From assembly GCA_964343805.1 (NCBI GenBank), contig CAYFLR010000010.1, forward strand, positions 85,350 to 149,349: a DNA stretch of 64,000 bases. The letters run 5' to 3'. The stretch's first letter is position 1; each line of letters begins with the position of its first letter. The position numbers were made by a program, and so were the translations under genes. This document shows positions 35,900-44,709 of the stretch, in pieces. Source of the stretch: CAYFLR01 sp964343805 (lineage in GTDB: Bacteria; Bdellovibrionota_B; Oligoflexia; CAYFLR01). The notes under the pieces were generated by a model. It saw only the letters and a list, made by a program, of their open reading frames with translations, searched no databases and had not been told where the DNA came from.

Positions 35900-36145
35900 A
35901 AATTCTTTTGCTACTATCTGTTTCTATGCATTTTGTAGTACCTAGGCTTCGGTAATTCCTTATAACTGAGATAGATGAAGTTATTACAGCCTTTGGCGCC
36001 AAAACAATCTGGTTCAATAGGTTGTGAATGGATTCTTATGGAACAGATTGAATTTGCAAGAGTAATGCTGATTTTTTAACTCCAGACCCTCCTTGCCGAT
36101 AAGATTTCAGATACATTAAATATTGATTATAATACTGAAGACAAG

Positions 36146-39100
36146 ATGGGAAAATTACGATCCACATTCTTTTTACTGATTTGTATATTGTTTATTTTGG
36201 GGGCTCTGGCAGGGTGTAAGAACCGATTAACTTCTGGGTCAACACTGCTAACTAAAAGAGATACTCAAAGCGTTTCTCCAATATCCAATTCTCTTTATAA
36301 TTACAAATTTGTAACGGATCTGGAGGGAAGAATAGAACCCCTCATGCAGAACCTAGAGGCTTATGGTCTTCGTATGAAGGGCAATGAGCTGGATTTTATA
36401 AATGAAGGTTCTAGGCTCGTCTTTGGAGGCGATGCTTCAGATCGAGGTTCTCATAGTATTGAAATTCGGAGACTTTTTTCTAAGTTGAAGGAGAAGTATC
36501 CAGATCGCGTCACCCTTATATGGGGAAATAGAGATCTTAATAAGTTGGGCTTGCTTCTCAGTGAATACCGCCTAGAGATAACGGGGAAAAATGCTTCTCG
36601 TCCATTTTATGACTGGTTAGCAAAAAAATACTCAATAGATGGGAAAAGTGAAGCGGAGCTCAACAAGTTGAACACCGCTAAGAATAGGGTTTTGTATCAT
36701 TTTGAAGCCATAGGGTGTAATAACTGCCTGGAAAATCATCAAATTGAACTAGAGAGAATAAAAGGGAAAAAAGTGAGTCTAGAGCAGGCGGCGAAAGACT
36801 ATTTAGAATCTCTTCGACCTGGGGGCGAGTTTTACGAATTTCTGTCTAAAGGACAGTTTGCCGCCAAATTTGGATCCACCTTGGTGGTTCATGGTCAGGT
36901 GAATGGGGAAAATATAGGCATTGTGCCCGAAAAGTTGGATAAGTGTAAATCCATTGAAGAATGGGTGAAAGAGCTTAACCGTTGGGGTGAAAGTCAACTT
37001 ACAGGATTAGGTCGGGCTTTCTCTATCTCAGGTAGGGATCGGCAAAGCTACAACGTGGAACGTGTTCATAAGTTACGTAGAATCGTTCAGTATGCTGATT
37101 CCAATTGGGATCCCTCTTTAGGGTTGAGCTTCAGTAATGAAAACAGTGTCGTCTATGCCACTCGGAATAAGGAGAAAGATAATTATAGATTACCGCGACG
37201 AGATGTGATTGACCTTTTTAGAGCTGAAGGAATCTCCACTTTGGTCGTGGGACACTCTCCGGCGGGTAACGTACCTCTCAGTCTAACTACCCACGATTTT
37301 ATCCAAGTACTGGGAGATATTTCTTATAGTAAAAAAAATCAAGGAGTCGTATCCTTTGATGAATTTGGAAGGGTCCATGTCTCTGGGAAAACCCCTGAGG
37401 GGCATACCGTCAATACCAACCTAGATCCCCTCAGACCCAATAGGTATGTAGGTAAGCTTACGCCAGATGGTTACACTGTTGCAGGCCTTACCCAAGAAGG
37501 TGAGTACCTCCTTTTTAAATACCAAGGATACGACATTATAGAAACGGTGGCCTCTAAGCAGGAACTAGAAGCTGTCGAGTTAGCGGATCCCTACTATACT
37601 CAAAATCATGATAAATTGGCTCAACGTTTGGGGCTGATTAAGGAGCTGCAAAAAAGGGATGTGCGAGTTCTTTCTGCCAATGAGCTGTCATCCAAAAAAT
37701 ATGAGGGAAAACAGTTTTTATATATATCTTCAGGTATGCATAACAGCCTAGAACATGGAGCCACTTTAAATCAAATGAATCTAGGGAATATATTTCATAT
37801 CATGTTGAATAGAGATAAAGTTACTCTGCTTATGGAAAACGCCAATCCAGGAAATAAGCTATTAGCTGAAATACTCGGCTCTGGCTTTGAAGTCATTGCG
37901 GTGGCTTCTGAATCAACCACTCCTGAACAGATTCACCCTAAGATTCGTAAAGCTGTTATTATGGGGGATCATACTTTGGAAGCGGGTTTAAATACTATAA
38001 AATTAATGCGGCAAAAGGAAGGGAGAGCTATATTTGCCAGTGGTGAATATCATACCAAAGCCCAAATAGATATTTGTAAGGCTCTTGGATTGCCCTACCG
38101 TTTAATGGCCTATTCAGGTGGGGCTGCGGGTGATGCTGTAAGTCAAAATCTCGGAAAACAACTCATAGATCATGGAGATTTTGGTCTATTTATGAAGGAA
38201 AAACCTGGAGAAGATCTCATTCTGCAAAGAGGAACTCCTCCTAGAAATATACCCACAGAAGTTGTGGCGCCAGCAGTTTATCCTGCGAGTGAGAAAAAAG
38301 CAGCCAATCCTTCTAGATACACCATTATGACTTCAAATGAAGCAGGGGAATTCTTTAATTCTCAGCACAAGGAGTTAGTTACTTTAGATCTTCATGGATT
38401 TAGCACTCAAGTACATCAAGAACTAACCAATTCTAAAATAAGAGAAGCACTTACAGGCCTTGATCCTGCAAAGCACATTATTAACCTGAGTGGAAAGGGC
38501 AATTATGGCTATGGTATTGTTAGAGAAATGGGCTTTGAATCCGTAAAAGTCATGGATATTCGTCACTTTGATCCCTCAACGCTATTTCCAAAAGAGGTGA
38601 GTCGAGTGATTGTTATGAGCGAGAATCTTGAAGTGAGTCAGATCACAAGGCAAGTTGCAGAATATGTAGACTCATTTAAACCTAATGAAGCTAAGAAGCC
38701 TATGGATTCATCCTTTCATACCTTTATTGATGGTGAGGCTGCCAATCGTTATCTCCAAAAGAAAAATAAAAAGCTGAAATATATTGAAATACCGAGAGAG
38801 GCTCTTTCCTTGTCGATAGGAGAATTTTTAAAAAACTATGTGATGGATGTGACCGGCCCTCTTTCAACTGCAAGTCATGTGGTGGGTGTGAAAATAGTAA
38901 AAAATAAAAAGGCAGTACATATGGGGTTAGGCGCTATGGAGCTAAACCATATCATGTCCTTTTATAACATCATTAGACAAATGGGTTTTGAAACGGCCCT
39001 CTTTTTAGATGGAGCCAATCAGCTCTTTGTGAATCGTCATCAAGGAATGAATATTGACCATATCATCCAAACAGAGAAGCCTGTACCTGGAAGATTTGAA

Positions 39101-39649
39101 GATCCCTACTCAAAAAATGATTTCAGAAATAGTTTTGAGGTGGGTGAATATTATCGCAAACTGGGGCGAGATTTTGTGACTCTCAAAGTACCTCTCACGG
39201 TATTAAGATCTGACCCGGAATCTTTCAAAAGAGAAGCTGCCAAACTTTTGGCTCCCTATATTGCCAACGGTGCAAGTACCGCTTTAAATATAAGCATCTC
39301 CTATGATATTGCGGGAGAACATTTTCCCTCCAAATATGACTCTGTAAATTTACGCTATCTCTATGAATTAGCCAGAGCTAATCAAATGGAGACGGTGCTC
39401 CTCATCAGCCCTAAAGAGGCTTTCTTACGCAATGTCAGTTTTAAAAAAACGGTCAATAACAAGATTTATTTAACGGAAGGAAACGTGAATTATGACTCCG
39501 CATTAGAAGTGTCAAGAGTGGTCTCTCGATCTTTTAAACAGGTACTAGAAGGAATCGGAGATGTAAGAACCTATACTCAAGCATCTATTTTAGGAAATAA
39601 TCACGATTTTCAATCCTGTAACAAACTTTTTAGTCGGCTTCCTGATTAA
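36146..39649 (+). CDS. Very large lipoprotein with an N-terminal calcineurin/PPP-like phosphatase region
   Basis: 1167 residues. The lipoprotein signal ends in LAGC (Cys23). Residues about 50-385 resemble a metallophosphoesterase: VTDLEG, FGGDASDRG, WGNRDLNK, VVHGQV and VVGHSPAG stand at the spacing of the five metal and catalytic motifs of PPP phosphatases, with E-G replacing H-G and R-D replacing H-E. The rest (400-1167) is not recognised; it seems to hold Rossmann-like alpha/beta stretches, for instance near 590-670 and 700-830, and a segment near 960-1000 (LGAMELNHI, LFLDGANQLF). A perfect TATAAT lies at 36128-36133. Anchored location and a phosphatase or nucleotide-hydrolase role are inference. 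Confidence 0.6.
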   Translation: MGKLRSTFFLLICILFILGALAGCKNRLTSGSTLLTKRDTQSVSPISNSLYNYKFVTDLEGRIEPLMQNLEAYGLRMKGNELDFINEGSRLVFGGDASDRGSHSIEIRRLFSKLKEKYPDRVTLIWGNRDLNKLGLLLSEYRLEITGKNASRPFYDWLAKKYSIDGKSEAELNKLNTAKNRVLYHFEAIGCNNCLENHQIELERIKGKKVSLEQAAKDYLESLRPGGEFYEFLSKGQFAAKFGSTLVVHGQVNGENIGIVPEKLDKCKSIEEWVKELNRWGESQLTGLGRAFSISGRDRQSYNVERVHKLRRIVQYADSNWDPSLGLSFSNENSVVYATRNKEKDNYRLPRRDVIDLFRAEGISTLVVGHSPAGNVPLSLTTHDFIQVLGDISYSKKNQGVVSFDEFGRVHVSGKTPEGHTVNTNLDPLRPNRYVGKLTPDGYTVAGLTQEGEYLLFKYQGYDIIETVASKQELEAVELADPYYTQNHDKLAQRLGLIKELQKRDVRVLSANELSSKKYEGKQFLYISSGMHNSLEHGATLNQMNLGNIFHIMLNRDKVTLLMENANPGNKLLAEILGSGFEVIAVASESTTPEQIHPKIRKAVIMGDHTLEAGLNTIKLMRQKEGRAIFASGEYHTKAQIDICKALGLPYRLMAYSGGAAGDAVSQNLGKQLIDHGDFGLFMKEKPGEDLILQRGTPPRNIPTEVVAPAVYPASEKKAANPSRYTIMTSNEAGEFFNSQHKELVTLDLHGFSTQVHQELTNSKIREALTGLDPAKHIINLSGKGNYGYGIVREMGFESVKVMDIRHFDPSTLFPKEVSRVIVMSENLEVSQITRQVAEYVDSFKPNEAKKPMDSSFHTFIDGEAANRYLQKKNKKLKYIEIPREALSLSIGEFLKNYVMDVTGPLSTASHVVGVKIVKNKKAVHMGLGAMELNHIMSFYNIIRQMGFETALFLDGANQLFVNRHQGMNIDHIIQTEKPVPGRFEDPYSKNDFRNSFEVGEYYRKLGRDFVTLKVPLTVLRSDPESFKREAAKLLAPYIANGASTALNISISYDIAGEHFPSKYDSVNLRYLYELARANQMETVLLISPKEAFLRNVSFKKTVNNKIYLTEGNVNYDSALEVSRVVSRSFKQVLEGIGDVRTYTQASILGNNHDFQSCNKLFSRLPD

Positions 39650-39652
39650 GCT

Positions 39653-41209
39653 TCAATCATCTACATTGAGTTTAAAAAACTGAGATTGATAGCTTTTATC
39701 TCCCACTACTTCTTCTGCGGGAGCATTATGAGTAAACATACCAAGTATATAGCCATCTGCGGTTATTTCCCTGTGACCGGTGAGATTCCATCCCGAGTTT
39801 TGGTAAATTCCTGAATTAGAGATGCCATAATCATACCAGGTACTGCCTTGATCGTTACTTGCTATAACCACAATATTCTGCTGACCTGGATTTTTGCCCA
39901 CAGCAAAAAGCCTTCCCTTTTTTCCATGTCTTTTGTCCATTACAAAGAAGCTACTATTAGAATAAATAGATAAATTCTCTCCTCCAAAATGAGGTGAATG
40001 GTAAGCCTCTCGCTCATTATTTTGCGGATTCATACGCATATAGCGTTGGATACTCGGACTCCATTGCCCCATATACATAAAGTGCACTTTACTATCAAAA
40101 GCGAGCATATCAGCGTTCCATACGATGACACTTCCTAATTCTTCTGCGAGATTGACCATAGGTGCGGGTCCATGTTCATCAGTAATTATTGGAAGGGTTA
40201 ATTGAGCTGCCACATTTCCTTCGCTCGCTGCTTGCCAAGAATTGCCACCATCTTCAGAGAAAATATATCTAATTTCTCGATAGTCAGATCCTCCACTACT
40301 CGGAGTCGTTGTCCAACCTAAGTACACAGTTTCTCCATCCATGGATAAGTAAGGGTAATGTAGCCGCGCTTCTGTGCCATGACTGGTTACCTGAACATAG
40401 TCATGACTGCCATCGGACGGATTAATTCTATAAAACTTACCATCATAGTCACAAAAATAGAGCCGATTTCTACTTTTATCAAAGGTGGCGCTATATTTTC
40501 CATATCCCAATCCGTCGGTAAGGGGTACTTTCAAAGGGTTTTGATGATCACTGTTGGTGAATTTAATAAAAGAACTGCTATTAACCGCTAATATGTTTCC
40601 TTCAAGATCTAGTTCTAAGGCTGGGAGTTTTGATCTTTCAGCGCTATTATAAAAATCTTGGAAGCTTGCGCCCCCATCCGTGCTTCTTAGTATTTTCCAA
40701 TGAGCTTTGTAACCGTTCTCTTGAGTATGAAGTTCAGTAGCGTTTGATAGAAAAATTCCATTTTTATTAACCACAATTTTCTGAAAATGGCTTGAGAAGG
40801 TGGTGTAATTGGTAAAGGAATATCCAAGGGAGACAAAATCAAAGGACTTGGGTGTTTCTGGTGGTGGTGGCGGTGCATACGGATTATCAGGTGATACAGC
40901 TTCATTACTATTATTGTTATTTGAATTTGGCTCTGTTTTATAATCAGCAATGGGTTCATCAGTAGAATCCCCCTCTCGGGTTTTATGGCAATTGTTGTTA
41001 GCACTGTTACTGGTACAATTATTTTTTGGCTGACAAACACCGTCTTTTATATTTTGGTTGGCTTGACAGGCAATAGCCGGCTTATCATCATTCTTTTGCT
41101 TAAGGTTTTCCTTTGTTGTTTTTTTAGAGGAACCGGGGGAAGGGGACTCTGAGTTACACTGGAACAATGCAAACCAAATGAGAGGTAGGGTTAAGATAAG
41201 TGCTCTCAA
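39653..41209 (-). CDS. Lipoprotein with sialidase-type Asp-box (BNR) repeats
   Basis: 518 residues. Lipoprotein signal with Cys18 (LFQC), then a low-complexity Asn/Ser/Lys/Pro linker to about residue 120, with CTSNSANNNC and PPPPPE, then a beta-propeller-like domain. Asp-box-like motifs are visible as STDGGASF, SEDGGNSW and SNDQGSTW, as in sialidases and other glycan-related exo-proteins. No catalytic Arg triad could be confirmed, so it may be a non-enzymatic propeller. It ends 3 bases from the stop of the convergent giant lipoprotein. Confidence 0.65.
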   Translation of the reverse strand: MRALILTLPLIWFALFQCNSESPSPGSSKKTTKENLKQKNDDKPAIACQANQNIKDGVCQPKNNCTSNSANNNCHKTREGDSTDEPIADYKTEPNSNNNNSNEAVSPDNPYAPPPPPETPKSFDFVSLGYSFTNYTTFSSHFQKIVVNKNGIFLSNATELHTQENGYKAHWKILRSTDGGASFQDFYNSAERSKLPALELDLEGNILAVNSSSFIKFTNSDHQNPLKVPLTDGLGYGKYSATFDKSRNRLYFCDYDGKFYRINPSDGSHDYVQVTSHGTEARLHYPYLSMDGETVYLGWTTTPSSGGSDYREIRYIFSEDGGNSWQAASEGNVAAQLTLPIITDEHGPAPMVNLAEELGSVIVWNADMLAFDSKVHFMYMGQWSPSIQRYMRMNPQNNEREAYHSPHFGGENLSIYSNSSFFVMDKRHGKKGRLFAVGKNPGQQNIVVIASNDQGSTWYDYGISNSGIYQNSGWNLTGHREITADGYILGMFTHNAPAEEVVGDKSYQSQFFKLNVDD

Positions 41210-41246
41210 AAAAATCTCCTCTTATGTAAAAATTTTTAAGATTTGT

Positions 41247-42212
41247 TTACTCAAGTTTTGCATCCTCTTTAGATGGAGGTTCAACCCCTAACTCAGCCCC
41301 ATCTTTAAAGGTCACAACATATTTGTCAGCAGGATGATTCTTAAGGGCTAATTTTACCTCTTTTTTTATCCAATTGTTACACCTTTGACTAAATCCTTTT
41401 TTATGAATGAGAATACCAGAATAATAGGGTATGGGGTTGCTATCATTCACCAGTTCTATTTCCATTTCAAATTCATGATCTTCATTACAGGCATCAAAAC
41501 TTAACTCGAATAAAAACTCATCAGTTTTTGGGCTATAGCTCGTTTTTTCGATTCGGCCATTAAATGGTTTGGCTAATCGCATATCTTCAATTGTGCATTG
41601 TTGTTCCATACAAGTAATATTGTAATTATCCATTCCATCGGTGCAGCTTTTTTCAGTACATGATTCTTTTGTTGAAAAGAGTGATTTAAACTCCTTTTCT
41701 TTGGATTTAGTAATGGCTACAGCTATTCCCCCATTACAGACATCACAATGACCATTTACCGCATAGACACAGTCTGAATTGTTTGTACAGGGTTTTAAAA
41801 AATCATAAAGACCACTATTTAGAGTTCCAACGACCTTTAGTGTGCATATTTTTGCAATACAAGAAACTCTATATTTATTAGGTGTACATCCCATCTCAGT
41901 GCAAGAAAGACTTCGATCAAACAATTCTTCAAATTCCTTTTCTTTAGATTTCATGATAGATGCAGGTTTACCTCCATTGCACACATCACAGGCTCCATTA
42001 ACAATGTATGTACAATCAGTATCTTCAGTGCAACCTTCTTGATAAGCTTTCAGTTCTTTAGCAGGTAGACTCTTAAAACGTCCCTCTTCTTTACATTTCA
42101 AAAGAGCAAATGTACTAAAAACAAGGAGGGTTATTAAAACTTTATATTTCTGGTCCATTGAAATTGAGATCAAAAGAAGGGACTTAAAAAGAGTCGATAA
42201 TGGATTTGTCAT
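41247..42212 (-). CDS. Exported protein with two tandem cysteine-rich repeats
   Basis: 321 residues. The N-terminus has two hydrophobic stretches, and a lipoprotein-like LLKC lies at residues 37-40 (Lys at -1 is non-canonical). Two homologous units of about 70 residues follow, each with about nine Cys: CTEDTDCTYIVNGACDVCNGG and CTNNSDCVYAVNGHCDVCNGG (about 50-115 and 140-205), sharing KSKEKEF. ATG 42212 has AAAGGA upstream and overlaps the stop of the ABC-class ATPase (ATGA), implying coupling; an internal ATG at 42158 lacks a site. No family recognised; the C-terminal third is polar. Confidence 0.65.
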   Translation of the reverse strand: MTNPLSTLFKSLLLISISMDQKYKVLITLLVFSTFALLKCKEEGRFKSLPAKELKAYQEGCTEDTDCTYIVNGACDVCNGGKPASIMKSKEKEFEELFDRSLSCTEMGCTPNKYRVSCIAKICTLKVVGTLNSGLYDFLKPCTNNSDCVYAVNGHCDVCNGGIAVAITKSKEKEFKSLFSTKESCTEKSCTDGMDNYNITCMEQQCTIEDMRLAKPFNGRIEKTSYSPKTDEFLFELSFDACNEDHEFEMEIELVNDSNPIPYYSGILIHKKGFSQRCNNWIKKEVKLALKNHPADKYVVTFKDGAELGVEPPSKEDAKLE

Positions 42213-43973
42213 TTGTTTTCCTTTAAAACTTCTAGTTTCCGCAAGCGATTCAAAGCTGCTGCCACGTCAAGAGTTCGAGGTCGGCTGAGGTTACCGGGGT
42301 GTTTAAACTGTCTATACTGGGGATCAAGAGCATCGACTCCTTTCTCATTAATAAAATTTTCCAGTTTGATTAAAATTTGATTCAAAGAATTGCTCTCACT
42401 CCAACCCTGATGATAGATGGTATAAATAGCATGGCCAATGGCACGGAGTTGGCTAGTATCTGCAATTTGTTCGAGGCCTGAAAGATCAATCTCTTCTGCT
42501 CCGTAACGAATCACCTGACTTTTACCTACATCTATTTTGTAGCTATATTTTCCCTTTTTTGCATTGAGAGAGGATGTTTTGATTTTTCTTGAGGAAGGTT
42601 TACCAAGTGGAATTTTGTTCTCTTGTCGTCGACTGGTAGGGTTCATTTTAACAATAGATTTGGCTTCACTGGTTTTGTCTTGAGGGAGGTAATGATCCAT
42701 CATAATCACATGGTGGGCAGTGTCAAAATAATCTCCACTACCACCTAACACCAATACCGTAGAGACGTTTAAGTCATTCCATAGGGAAGTAATTTGATCA
42801 ATAAAGGGGGTTATGGGTTCAGATTTTTTATTCACCAACTGCTGCATGCGGAAGTCTCTAATCATAAAGTTGGTGGCCGAGGTGTCTTCATCGATAAGCA
42901 GAGTTTGACCTCCCACTTCGAGTGCCTCTATAATGTTGGCGGCTTGACTGGTACTGCCACTGGCATTTTGCGTACTGAAATTTTCCGTACTATGGTTTCC
43001 CGGCAAATTGTTTAGAAAAGGGCTGATATTTACTTTTTGAATGGATCTTCCATCTTCGGCTTTTATTTTTACGGTTGCAGAATCAGATACCACATACTCT
43101 CTCCCATCACCAGGAATGTGTGGGTAAACCCCATGGCTAAGCGCTTTTAAGAGAGTGGATTTGCCATGAAAACCTCCCCCTACAATGAGAGTGATTCCCT
43201 TCGGTATACCCATTCCCTCAATCTCGTGAGAATCAAATCCATTCAAGTGGGAAGGGTTTGGTAGTTGAAAAGAGACTTTGTATTCGGGGGGAGATTTAAA
43301 TACAACCGTATCGCCCGACATTAAGGGTCGATCGTTGACCCCACTCTGCCGGGGTAAGATGGAACCATTGGCTACAAAAGCCATTAGATTTTTCTCGGTA
43401 AGTTTTTGTCTAATGAACTCTTGGTTCTCTATCACCTCCACAAATTTTTGCAGTTCATCGAGATCTATATGATCTGGTTTTAAACCGTAAGTCACTAGAT
43501 GAGGCAGCTCCTTCAGAAGCATCTCTTTTGCTTGCTGACCGAGGATGGTGCGACCTTTAGCGGGCAGCCCCACCTGCAGTCTAGCTTCTATAAATTCACC
43601 ATCAATTTGGACAGCAGTTCGCTCTATGACGGTTTGAGCTCCGGCATCAATAAATACCTCTCCGCTTATACCGATTCCCCTTCTTCCTTTCACTCTCTTT
43701 TTGATTTCCTGTTTGATTTGACGAGCGANNNNNNNNNNGATAATCTTGAAAGGCGATTTGACGAGCCCTGTTTTTAAATAATTGAGAAGGAAATGGCTCC
43801 ACTTTTGTTCGGATTAAAACCTTAGAAGGAGTGGCAAAGGGATCCCCTTGGACATAATCGATCACCAAGGAAAATCCCTCAAATTCATAGACTCCCTTGA
43901 TTTCGTGGTAGCGTTTATATCCTTTGTTATCAATTAAAGAGAGCCTATGGCCCAAGTCGGAAGCCGTTCTCAT
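42209..43973 (-). CDS. ABC-class ATPase (COG3044 / PF09818 type), spanning a 10-N gap
   Basis: Soluble, single-gene ATPase of the ABC class, function unknown. N-terminal part (43973 down to the gap) has GHRLSLIDNKGYKRYHEIKG and IDYVQGDPFATPS. After the gap come KGRRGIGISGEV, the Walker A motif GGGFHGKSTLLKAL and a Walker B-like LLIDEDTSATNFM. Ten Ns at 43729-43738 split it; deleting all ten joins GATTATC to TCGCTCGT, giving DYLARQI, and restores one frame of 585 codons. So the true gap is zero bases. Start ATG 43973 lies 4 bases after the purQ stop, so it is probably part of the purL operon. Confidence 0.88.
43729..43738. other. Assembly gap (10 N)
   Basis: Ten N in the ABC-class ATPase gene; flanked by copies of the 12-mer GATTTGACGAGC (43715-43726 and 43755-43766). 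Removal restores the frame. Confidence 0.99.
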
Positions 43974-43977
43974 AATA

Positions 43978-44709
43978 TTATTGATGTTTTAATAGGTGAC
44001 GAATCGCTGACTTAAAAATAAGTAATCCCTGATCGCCTCCTTGATGAAAAGGAAATATATTTCGTTCTGGATGGGGCATCATACCCAGTCTTAGTCCATC
44101 ACCTGAAATAATAGCTGTGACGCCTTCCTGACTGCCATTGGGGTTGGAACCTTCGGCGTAATACATACAGCCTTGATCATAGTTATTGGAACTGGAAACC
44201 AATTTGCCTTCTGCATGGGCGTAATGGAGGTTGAGAGTGCTGGGTACCTTATCAAACCAGATGCTTTCTTTTGGGGCCTTGATGGTGATAGGGGCCACTC
44301 CATGTTGAAAGGTTTCACAATCATTAGGCACCAGATGAAAATGATCAGGAAGAAGTCCGGTGCGGGTCATGAGTTGAAATCCATTACAGATGCCTAAGAC
44401 GGGTATCTTCTTGGTAATAAGGTTTTCTAGTTGAGCTGAGGCGTGTTTTTTCAATTCAACTGCTAAGATTTTTCCACCACTTAAATGATCGCCAAAGCTA
44501 AAGCCACCAGGTAATACCAATAGATCACACTCATCTAGCTTTACCTTATCTTGGGTGATATCCGCTAAATGGATCAAGCGAACTTGATCTTCTAAGTCTC
44601 TAATTTCTTTTTTTACTTCCTGGGAAAGAGCTAATAAAAGAGCCTGCCTAGTTTCATTGTGACAGTTGGTTCCAGGTGAATAGAGAACATTGATAATGGG
44701 GTGCTTCAT
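43978..44709 (-). CDS. purQ: Phosphoribosylformylglycinamidine synthase, glutaminase subunit PurQ
   Basis: Supplies ammonia from glutamine to PurL in purine synthesis. Class I glutamine amidotransferase with the nucleophile region LGICNGFQLM, LPGGFSFGDHL, and the His-x-Glu in MMPHPERN. The 243-residue length is normal. The ATG shares one base with the purL stop (TGATG), so the two are translationally coupled. Confidence 0.95.
   Translation of the reverse strand: MKHPIINVLYSPGTNCHNETRQALLLALSQEVKKEIRDLEDQVRLIHLADITQDKVKLDECDLLVLPGGFSFGDHLSGGKILAVELKKHASAQLENLITKKIPVLGICNGFQLMTRTGLLPDHFHLVPNDCETFQHGVAPITIKAPKESIWFDKVPSTLNLHYAHAEGKLVSSSNNYDQGCMYYAEGSNPNGSQEGVTAIISGDGLRLGMMPHPERNIFPFHQGGDQGLLIFKSAIRHLLKHQ

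Noticed and set aside
40687..41040. 117-residue minus-strand frame inside the Asp-box lipoprotein
   Set aside because: Produced by the low-complexity linker in another frame; the lipoprotein frame has a signal peptide and domain motifs.
33309..42212. Toxin-antitoxin, secretion system or defence island
   Set aside because: No nuclease, toxin, ATPase-secretin pair or defence gene motif was seen in this block; the genes are exported proteins only.
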